Shown: positions 58,501-64,000 of the stretch, in pieces | How the letters are laid out: each line of letters opens with the position of its first letter | How positions within the stretch are numbered: the stretch's first letter is position 1 | NCBI GenBank assembly: GCA_024711125.1 | Contig: JANJTM010000071.1 | Span: 1 to 64,000 of the forward strand | Direction: 5' to 3' | Length of the DNA stretch: 64,000 nt | DNA from: Rhodothermales bacterium | GTDB lineage: Bacteria > Bacteroidota > Rhodothermia > Rhodothermales > UBA10348 | Notes under the pieces: generated by a model | The model's database searches: none | Told to the model about the DNA's origin: nothing | What the model saw: the letters and a program-made list of their open reading frames with translations, nothing else | Made by a program: the position numbers and the translations under genes

Positions 58501-58777
58501 CCGTGTCGAGATCCTTGCCGCCCGAAAGCGTAGCCGCCGAGAGCGCGGCGGCCTCCGATTCGTCCATCGCGGCGCGTGCGAGCCGGACCAGCACCCGCTG
58601 CAGGATCTCCCCGGCCGCCTTCCGGGTGAATGTCGACGCCAGCAGGCTGCGCGGCTCCTCGCCCGCGGCCAGCAACCCGATGAGGCGCGACGAGATCCGG
58701 TACGTCTTGCCGGATCCGGCCGAAGCCAGTACCAGTTCGCGCACGGTGGCGCGGTCCGGACGTCCCTCGGTGTTCAT
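55568..58777 (-). CDS. addA: AddA-type UvrD-like helicase with RecB-type nuclease domain
   Basis: A 1069-residue superfamily 1 helicase. Walker A is LASAGSGKTY (residues 18-27), Walker B is LLLDEFQDTSSLQW, and further helicase motifs appear (VVVADPKQSIYGWRGAEP, VMTFHGSKGLEFDAVVLP, LYVGMTRARHALHL). The C-terminal nuclease has the PD-(D/E)xK core LVEGVIDRLVLV ... TVIDYKNDRLG and the QVSLYARAV motif. AddAB resects double-strand breaks for RecA-dependent repair. The start overlaps the upstream gene's stop by four bases (ATGA), so the two are translationally coupled. Confidence 0.93.
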   Translation of the reverse strand: MNTEGRPDRATVRELVLASAGSGKTYRISSRLIGLLAAGEEPRSLLASTFTRKAAGEILQRVLVRLARAAMDESEAAALSAATLSGGKDLDTEGWAGLLRATVAELHRLNVGTLDAFFVRAAQAFGYDLGLPPRWEIADEPTRERVRAEALDRVLDRMDTDRFLGILRSLHADAVNRSVHDRLASDIEGILAVHRAIEPGSPGWSALARVAGPPEDGLAERLAALSDRIEACPVPLTAAGKPSAAWEKALPKLATAVRSGDFVAVVKDGPGKAFLTSPDPAEATYSRIPFTDALRDAVGEAVEIARAGIARSLAARAAAMGEVAQTYEGSFEAGLKAAGRMGFDDVTRALVGGGVLGDPSRLGYRLDTAMRHLLLDEFQDTSSLQWQALVPFADALAEHGGGDTVVVADPKQSIYGWRGAEPSVVREFARRLDLAEDTLAKSWRSSPVVLDAVNRVFSTIQGVSVLGDDRSTVDEWCSAFTRHEAARERLPGHVRLLVGPSLEGRGRAQPAFSRFAARQIADLHAASPGRSIGVLVRGNAEVARLIVELGTLGVPASEEGGTSLLDSAAVVSVLALLRLVDHPGDGLSRYHVAATAVGAAVGLGPEDGPAKVHAVTRTWRRRLVEDGYGKTLAALAHEIDDSLSGREGLRFGRLVELGFAWDAAMSGAGLRVDGFVRLAETARAESPGENPVRVMTFHGSKGLEFDAVVLPQVHGSVFGGGRESAPVGYRPGPMKPVTHAFPYVPKDVLELFRDFPELTEAMRQRRAETLRDALGVLYVGMTRARHALHLLIPADAGGRVGEAVTPARVLRETLPDVPATDPVTEGQVLYEAGDPGWAHLVAPAPRRKPSLSERRRGPISLRAHGSRTRGLDRRTPSGMGNDDTVDVPALLGIGRSEGALKRGSVVHAWLETLEWTESGLASEERLRSVAGLVAPDWSGEQVESTLGWLRARLAAPRIAEALSREAWPQGTRVERERPFLWREGDALVEGVIDRLVLVPGPGGTIAEATVIDYKNDRLGEDPLRDRDRERHYREQVSLYARAVASLFGLPAERVRGMLLFLDSGDALLV

Positions 58778-61641
58778 TCTTCTTCCGCCTCCTCCGGAAC
58801 CGATCCGAGCAGGCCGAGCCCGAGGAGGGCCCCGAGCCGCGGATCGACGTGATTCGGCACCCTTTCCGGGTCGAAGCCCGCGATCCCCTTCCGCACCCAG
58901 CGGACCGCCTCTTTCGCGATTTCCATCGCCTCCTCGAGGATAGCCTCGTCCCACTCCACGAACACCTCGCGCACCTCGGCCGGCCGGGCCGGAATCGGCA
59001 CGTATCCCAGGCGGACCCGCCCGGCCTCCGATCCGGCGGCCAGGCGACGGCCGTCGCGGTGCTCCAGGCTGGGGAGCAGCCACCGGTACAGCGGAAGCTG
59101 CAGGTCGATCCAGTCTCCGTCTGCGGTCCGGTGTTCCTTGTCGGGATCCTTCGCCTTGTCGCCGGTCTTGTAATCGAACAGGGCCCATTCGCCGGTCCCG
59201 GCATGGAATTCCACCCGGTCGACCCGTCCCTTGATCGGGAAGCGGGTGCCGTCCACCTCGAGCGGCACCCCTTCGTCCGGGGTGCGCGCCTCGGTCGCGA
59301 CCACGCGCCACCCGGCGCGGATGCGGCCCGCATGCCACTCGGCCACCCGGTGCAAGCGGGCCCGCGCCTGCTCGACCTGGAGACGCACCGCCACGCGGGC
59401 ATCGCGCGCGCCCGTCCCGAATCGAACGGCCACCTCGTCGTCCAGCTTCCGGTCGAGATGGCGCTTCAGCGCCTCGACGTCCGTCGACGACGACGCCGGC
59501 TCTGCGCCCAGCGACTCGAGCACGGCGTGCATCAGGGTTCCGAACAGGCCGCCGTCCATCTCGCGGGCATGGTCGTCGATCGGCTCGCAGCCTCGACCGG
59601 TCGACAACGCCCATCCATACGGATCCTGCAGGATGGAGCGGAACTGGGTCACCGACAGCACCTCGGGCGGCCGAAAACGCAGCATGGGCTCGGGCGGAAG
59701 AGCAATGGCCCTCCCGCCCGGCGGATCGGTCGCCGGACCCGGCGGCAAGGACTCCGGAACGCCGTCCCCGTCCGGGGCCACGAACTCCGCATCGTAGAAG
59801 CGGCGAACCCGGCGCGCCACCGTGGCCCCATCGGCCGCAAACAACAGCCGCGAGGGACGAAGCGGATTGCCGTCGGCGTCCCAGCGGCCCGAGACGACGA
59901 GAAACGCTTCCGTCGACATCGCGACGGCCGAGAGCCGATAGGCGTCCCGGGCGTATCGCGACCGGTTGTCCGACAGGCCGAGACGGGCACGAAGCCCGTT
60001 CGGCAGGAATGCGTCGTGGGCCACCGATTCCGGCAGCCAGGGTTCATTGGCGCCGACGAGCACCGCGATCGGCGCATCGTCCATGTGCAATTCGAGCCAA
60101 CCGAGGAGCTCGACGGCGTTCCGGTCCTGCGGGTTCGGAATTGCTCGTCTCGCCGCCCGCTCGACGATCAGTCGGATGGCAACGGCCGCCGCGCAGGGCG
60201 GGTCGAGCGTGCGGGGGACGCGCGAGAATGCCCGGATTCCTTCGCCGAGCTGCTCCAGCGCCTGGATGGCCACGCGGTGGGACGGGAGACCGGCCCGCCA
60301 CGTGCGGCCGGAGTAGACCTCGGCCAGCAGCACGAGAAGCGGCTCCACCCACTCCCGCAGCGTGCGCGAGCCCGCGGACCGCAGCGGCTCGAGCAGTCCC
60401 GATCGCAGGGCCGATACCAGCGTGTTCGCCGCTTCGCCGTCCCCGGTCGATCTACCGACTCCCCGCAGGTTGTCGGGCAGCCGGTCCGGCAGATGCTGAA
60501 CGTACCAGCGATCGGCCCGCGCAAGGACGTCGTCGGCATCGTGGCCGTTCCCGGCCAGCCATTCGCCCACGTCGGGATGGCGTGCGAGCGCCGCCATCGG
60601 CTCCCACCGATCGGCGTCGAGCGCGTCGGCCACCGCGAGCAGCAGGCGGAAGGGGGCGGTCCGTACCGGGTCCACCCCGGAGGCATCACGGACCGAAACC
60701 CCGACGGCCGAAAGACGCTCGGCGATCCACGGGACCACGTCGGGTGACGACACGGCGACCGCCACATCGTCCGGTGCCCGATCCGAAGCGGCGTCACCGA
60801 GAAAGCCGGCCACGGCGTCGGCCTGGTCTCCCGGCTTGTCCACGACCCGGAGCGCGGTTTCGGGCAGCGGCAGGTCGGCGGAGGACCACGATTCGGGCAG
60901 GACGCATCCGAACGCGTCGAACCGGTCGGCAATCGCCTCCGGCGCGTGCACGAGCACGTGCACCCGATCCCGGACCGCCTCGAGAAGGCGCCGGGTCACC
61001 ATCGGCATCTCGGCCACACCCACGAGCCACACGTCGGACGGGGTTCCGGTGCGCCCGTCGCCGAGCGCGCGGATGCGCTCGAGATCGCGATCCGCCAGCC
61101 CGCACCCGGCCAGCAGCGCTTCGTAGCGCTCCTGGACATCGGCGAGCACCCGCCAGCGATCGGCGTCGCTCCCGTCGGGGACAGCCGCGGCGGCCAGGAC
61201 ATCCGTCACGCCTGCGAACCGGAACCCACCCTGCGCCACATCCCTGTGCAACCGTTCGAGTTCGGCGGCTAGCGACGACCACTCGGCGAGCGCCCCGTCC
61301 TCCGGTCGGCGCACGAACACCCGGTCGAGGCCCGGCGTGTCGCGCAGCGCGGCGATCCAGGCCAGGCGCGCCGCCTCGCCCGTCGCGACCATGGCACCGG
61401 GCGCGACCAGGATCTCCGGCAGCGCACCGACCGTGATGATCCGCGGCGGCACGAGAGCGATCGCACCCGTGCGAGCCCGTTCCTCGAGCAGTTCCTTCAG
61501 GCGCCGACCCGCCCGCGCGCCGGGCACGACGACGAGCGCCGCGTCCATGCGGCACGACAAGCCGTCGACATGGTGCCCGAGCAGCACGTCGGCGGCCGCC
61601 GGCAGGGCGGGACGGGACCAGTCGAGGAAAATGCGGAGCAT
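58774..61641 (-). CDS. addB: AddB-type nuclease/helicase-like subunit without Fe-S cysteines
   Basis: A 955-residue partner of AddA. The N-terminal half is helicase-like without a Walker A (ALVVVPGARAGRRLKELLEE). The C-terminal nuclease is complete: SVTQFRSILQDPYGWAL, GTLMHAVLESLG, IKGRVDRVEF, LFDYKTGDK and QLPLYRWLLP. The Cys that holds the iron-sulfur cluster in Bacillus AddB is replaced (DPYGW in place of CPF) and no C-terminal Cys cluster exists, as in alphaproteobacterial AddB. The start is uncertain: Met at 61641 best fits the domain start; 61677 and 61701 are possible; 61746 lies upstream of the promoter element. Confidence 0.88.
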   Translation of the reverse strand: MLRIFLDWSRPALPAAADVLLGHHVDGLSCRMDAALVVVPGARAGRRLKELLEERARTGAIALVPPRIITVGALPEILVAPGAMVATGEAARLAWIAALRDTPGLDRVFVRRPEDGALAEWSSLAAELERLHRDVAQGGFRFAGVTDVLAAAAVPDGSDADRWRVLADVQERYEALLAGCGLADRDLERIRALGDGRTGTPSDVWLVGVAEMPMVTRRLLEAVRDRVHVLVHAPEAIADRFDAFGCVLPESWSSADLPLPETALRVVDKPGDQADAVAGFLGDAASDRAPDDVAVAVSSPDVVPWIAERLSAVGVSVRDASGVDPVRTAPFRLLLAVADALDADRWEPMAALARHPDVGEWLAGNGHDADDVLARADRWYVQHLPDRLPDNLRGVGRSTGDGEAANTLVSALRSGLLEPLRSAGSRTLREWVEPLLVLLAEVYSGRTWRAGLPSHRVAIQALEQLGEGIRAFSRVPRTLDPPCAAAVAIRLIVERAARRAIPNPQDRNAVELLGWLELHMDDAPIAVLVGANEPWLPESVAHDAFLPNGLRARLGLSDNRSRYARDAYRLSAVAMSTEAFLVVSGRWDADGNPLRPSRLLFAADGATVARRVRRFYDAEFVAPDGDGVPESLPPGPATDPPGGRAIALPPEPMLRFRPPEVLSVTQFRSILQDPYGWALSTGRGCEPIDDHAREMDGGLFGTLMHAVLESLGAEPASSSTDVEALKRHLDRKLDDEVAVRFGTGARDARVAVRLQVEQARARLHRVAEWHAGRIRAGWRVVATEARTPDEGVPLEVDGTRFPIKGRVDRVEFHAGTGEWALFDYKTGDKAKDPDKEHRTADGDWIDLQLPLYRWLLPSLEHRDGRRLAAGSEAGRVRLGYVPIPARPAEVREVFVEWDEAILEEAMEIAKEAVRWVRKGIAGFDPERVPNHVDPRLGALLGLGLLGSVPEEAEEE

Positions 61642-61718
61642 CGGAAAGGGCGAACCGGGTGAGCCGGGTCGTGTCATGAGACGTTCCACCGGAGGCGGCA
61701 TGCGTGCCGCATCGTGCA

Positions 61719-61726
61719 AACCTACG
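61719..61726 (-). promoter_or_regulatory. -7 promoter element TAGGTTTG of addBA
   Basis: Exact match to TAnnTTTG on the minus strand. Transcription would start near 61712, upstream of the Met codons at 61701, 61677 and 61641. Confidence 0.6.
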
Positions 61727-61757
61727 ATACCAGGACCCAGTGACATCCATATGTCAT

Positions 61758-62030
61758 CAGGGCATGTTCACGCTTGCCCCGGATCGGCATCCTGCGGTCC
61801 GGTCGGAACCATGCAGGGGGAACTGCCCCAATCATCGGCCGCGCCGGTCGCCGGCGGGGGCGGTTGTGCACTTTGGCCCCGAACCTGCACAACACCACCC
61901 TTCGGACCGTTGCGGAAGGGCGCGAGTGACCCGGGAAGCGCCCGGGCGCCTCCCGCACCGCGCCGATCCAGCAGTCCGCGAGTCGAAGGGCCGCGGCGCT
62001 GCCGAAGGGAGTCGCGAGCGTAGCGTGAAC
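61758..62030 (-). repeat. dispersed repeat, copy 3, one GTGCAC hairpin
   Basis: 273 bp, matching copy 1 along its whole length on the opposite strand, from the left edge (GTTCACGC..CTCGCGACTCC) to the right edge (CCGATCCGGGG..GAACATGCCCTG). The hairpin at 61866-61890 has one arm mismatch. The element is full length with a single hairpin unit. Confidence 0.85.
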
Positions 62031-62071
62031 GCGTCCTGGAGCAGACGGCGGCGCCTGGTCCACGAACGGAA

Positions 62072-62103
62072 GGGGGGCAGGCCACCTGCGCGACCTGCCC
62101 CCC
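62072..62103 (-). terminator. perfect 10-bp hairpin downstream of the propeller gene
   Basis: GGGGGGCAGG pairs with CCTGCCCCCC around a 12-nt loop, 57 bp beyond the stop of the secreted propeller gene. Confidence 0.55.
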
Positions 62104-62140
62104 CGATTGACCCGCACGGAGCCGCACGAACCTGTGCGGC

Positions 62141-62158
62141 CCTCCCGCCCCCGGGAGG
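62141..62158 (-). terminator. short hairpin abutting the propeller gene stop
   Basis: CCTCCCG pairs with CGGGAGG two bases after the stop codon. Short stem, no T-run. Confidence 0.4.
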
Positions 62159-62160
62159 CA

Positions 62161-63966
62161 CTACTTGACGAGCGTGAGCAGACGGGTCTGGCTGACGCCG
62201 CCGGCCGTGAGACGGTACAGGTACGTGCCGCTCGGCAGACCGGCCGCCGCCGACCACGTGACCGAGTGCGAGCCCGCCTCCATCGGCCGATCGACGAGCA
62301 CCGCGACTTCACGTCCTGTCACGTCGAACACCGCGAGACGCACCTGGCCGGCCTCGGGCACCGCGAAGTGGATCGAGGTGGACGGATTGAACGGGTTCGG
62401 GTAGTTCTGCTCGAGCGCGAAGCCCGCGGGCAGGACGTCCTCGTCGGCGACGGCGTGGAACACGACGCCGTCGAAGCCCTTCGGCGCGACGCCCGGGTCG
62501 TTCCAGGTCGAGAAGAGCACGTATCGGCCGTCACTCGAGTAGGCCGGGTCGTATTCGCCGCCCGCGGGGTTTCCGAAGAGCACGGAAGGCGTTCCGCCCG
62601 TCGCCGCCACCGTCCAGAGGTCGAAGTTCCAGTCGCCATGGCCCGGGTTGCCCTGATACACGACCCGACGGCTGTTGTTGGACCACGTAGCGTTGCCGGG
62701 GTAGGCGTCCGGCGTCCACGGGGTAAGCTGGACCGGCTGGCCCTTGGGCGTTCCGTCCTTGTTCACGTCGACGGCGAAGATGGCCGTTCCCGGCACGCTG
62801 CCGTCGTAGCGTCCGAAGGCGATGGACTGCCCGTTCGGCGACCAGACCGGACCTTCGCCGGCCGCGGCCACGATCGTCTCGGCCCCGGTGGCTACGTCCA
62901 TCGTGCGGATGGAGCCGTCGCTGATGTCCTGGAAAACGACCCGCTTCGAGTCGTTCGACCAGTCCGCGTTGAGGGCGCCCGCCCGCAGCACGGTGGCCGA
63001 TCCCGCATTGCTGCCCTTGACCACGGCGAGGTACAGCGTGGCGTCACCGACCGCGCCGCGATCGAAGACCAGGAAGCGGCCGTTGGGGGAGAACCGGGCG
63101 TCGTTGCCGCCTTCGCCGTACTCGAGGGGGGTGCTCGTTCCGGTCGCGACATCGGTCAGGGCCAGACGATGCGTGTAATACGGCTGGAAGGTGACGACGT
63201 CGTGGACGATGGTCTTGCCGTCGTTGGACATCGCGGCGCCGTACTCCTCGCTGTCGTAGAGCGACGTCACGCGTCGCACTTCGCCGGACTTCGTGTCCAC
63301 CATGAAGAGGTCGGTGCTGGGCTTGGGAGTGGTCGGACGGCTGAAATGGATGTTGTCCACGTACACCGTCATTCCGAACCCTTCGATCAGGACCTGGGAG
63401 ATCGACGAGAGCGTCATCGGAAGCCCGGAGCCCGCGAAGACGAAGTCGCTGAGGGGGATGTCGATCGAGGTCCACGCGCCGGGCGTGAGGTAATCGATCG
63501 GAACCACGGCCTCCTGGTCGTCGAACGGCCAGTTGGCCGGGTAGGCCCCGCCGTCGCCGTACGCGGCGTTCGGACCGAAGTCCACGAGCTTGATCGCGAA
63601 GCCGTTCGTCGGCGCCGCCGCGGTCCACACGTCCATGTGGAAATGGGTCATGGCGCTCGCGTCGAAACCGGGATAGGCCATCTGCAGGGCCGCGAAGCCG
63701 CCGCCCTGGTAGATCGAGTAGACGAGCGACTGGTCGCCGCCGGGCCAGAAGTCGCTGACGTCGGCGTCGTCCCACCCGGTCGAGAACTCGGCGACCGGCA
63801 CGTTGCCGTAGGCGCCGGAGAAGATCGAGATGACGTCGGCCGGATGCGCCGTCGGCAGCGGCGCGGCCTCGGTCGGAGACTGGGCCACCGCGCCGGTCGG
63901 CACGACGGCGAGCAGCAGCACCACCGTCAGCGCGTGCGGTGCAAGGGTGTGTAGTCGTTGTTTCAT
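62161..63966 (-). CDS. secreted TolB-like propeller protein with CBM-like domain and T9SS sorting domain
   Basis: A 601-residue protein with signal peptide (about 1-29). Residues about 45-210 form a jelly-roll domain like those that bind carbohydrates (MTHFHMDVWTAAAP, WTSIDIPLSDFVFAG, MTVYVDNIHFSRP). Residues about 218-510 are PD40/TolB propeller blades (SPNGRFLVFDRGA, SNDSKRVVFQDISDG, SPNGQSIAFGRYDGS, SSDGRYVLFSTWND). The C-terminus (EQNYPNPFNPSTS ... LPSGTYLYRLTAGG, ending LLTLVK) is a T9SS type A sorting domain. Presumably a surface or secreted binding protein. The upstream regulatory region is cut by the window end. Confidence 0.85.
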   Translation of the reverse strand: MKQRLHTLAPHALTVVLLLAVVPTGAVAQSPTEAAPLPTAHPADVISIFSGAYGNVPVAEFSTGWDDADVSDFWPGGDQSLVYSIYQGGGFAALQMAYPGFDASAMTHFHMDVWTAAAPTNGFAIKLVDFGPNAAYGDGGAYPANWPFDDQEAVVPIDYLTPGAWTSIDIPLSDFVFAGSGLPMTLSSISQVLIEGFGMTVYVDNIHFSRPTTPKPSTDLFMVDTKSGEVRRVTSLYDSEEYGAAMSNDGKTIVHDVVTFQPYYTHRLALTDVATGTSTPLEYGEGGNDARFSPNGRFLVFDRGAVGDATLYLAVVKGSNAGSATVLRAGALNADWSNDSKRVVFQDISDGSIRTMDVATGAETIVAAAGEGPVWSPNGQSIAFGRYDGSVPGTAIFAVDVNKDGTPKGQPVQLTPWTPDAYPGNATWSNNSRRVVYQGNPGHGDWNFDLWTVAATGGTPSVLFGNPAGGEYDPAYSSDGRYVLFSTWNDPGVAPKGFDGVVFHAVADEDVLPAGFALEQNYPNPFNPSTSIHFAVPEAGQVRLAVFDVTGREVAVLVDRPMEAGSHSVTWSAAAGLPSGTYLYRLTAGGVSQTRLLTLVK

Positions 63967-64000
63967 GATTGCCTCACAGGATGGTAGGATGGGTCGCCGA

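Larger units (their letters stand above)
61642..62160. other. intergenic region with promoter, dispersed repeat and terminators
   Basis: Between addB and the secreted propeller gene. It holds the addBA promoter, repeat copy 3 and two hairpins. Open frames here translate the repeat; no gene is supported. Confidence 0.65.

Noticed and set aside
55568-59614. A 1348-residue frame for AddA
   Set aside because: The first 279 codons overlap addB and are Arg/Gly/Pro-rich shadow; AddA starts at 58777 with its ATGA overlap.

Overview
This is a GC-rich bacterial chromosome segment with short intergenic gaps, no rRNA, tRNA or CRISPR that I could find, and no phage or insertion-sequence genes. The best fit is Bacteroidota sensu lato, most likely the Rhodothermota (high-GC Rhodothermales/Rubricoccaceae-like). 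Three things support this: four large exported proteins end in a type IX secretion (T9SS) type A sorting domain with a YPNPFNP-like motif; a TPR - DUF4292 lipoprotein - EnvC-like cassette typical of Bacteroidota is present; and several genes are preceded by a TAnnTTTG-like -7 promoter element. This assignment is inference; no marker gene such as 16S rRNA is present.

Layout. 1-4.9 kb: sugar catabolism, with an MDR dehydrogenase (cut by the window edge), an aldo/keto reductase, an L-fuconolactonase-type amidohydrolase, a GH51 arabinofuranosidase and an L-fucose mutarotase (FucU), which together suggest oxidative L-fucose breakdown. 5.3 kb: a tandem hairpin repeat. 5.7-11 kb: exported hypothetical, M28 peptidase, YiiX-type lipoprotein and an octaheme HAO-like cytochrome c. 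11-24.4 kb: NagB, a secreted CotH-family protein, an MFS transporter, a secreted multi-repeat protein, a class C beta-lactamase-like hydrolase, an Omp85-type barrel, a TolB-like propeller lipoprotein and an amidohydrolase. 24.6-31.3 kb: an acidic-tailed small protein, a GCS2-CBS fusion, the TPR/DUF4292/EnvC operon and an unusual RpiB. 31.3 kb: the best copy of a dispersed repeat. 31.7-38 kb: lipoamide dehydrogenase and a 1543-residue secreted protein with three VWA domains, two cohesin-like domains and a dockerin-like segment. 38-42.8 kb: a receiver-HisKA_3 protein, a NarL-type regulator and an M14 carboxypeptidase. 43.5-49.3 kb: a five-gene respiratory cluster. 49.5-55.5 kb: mixed exported proteins. 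55.6-61.7 kb: AddA/AddB-type helicase-nuclease. 61.8 kb: another repeat copy. 62.2-64 kb: a secreted propeller protein.

The most interesting parts are these. First, the respiratory cluster has a heme-copper oxidase subunit I whose active-site tyrosine position is glutamine, a CuA subunit II, a SCO protein with an added membrane domain, and a cytochrome b - 2x[4Fe-4S] - MvhD fusion; it may be a nitric oxide reductase system rather than an oxygen reductase, and the HAO-like octaheme cytochrome elsewhere in the window fits nitrogen-oxide chemistry. Second, a dispersed intergenic element carries a 25-nt hairpin (GTGCAC or GTGGAA arms around a G4/C4 centre), tandemly repeated at an exact 52-bp period in two separate loci. 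Third, several proteins have uncommon architectures (VWA-cohesin-dockerin, receiver-HisKA_3 without ATPase, GCS2-CBS, RpiB with an N-terminal extension and an altered active site).
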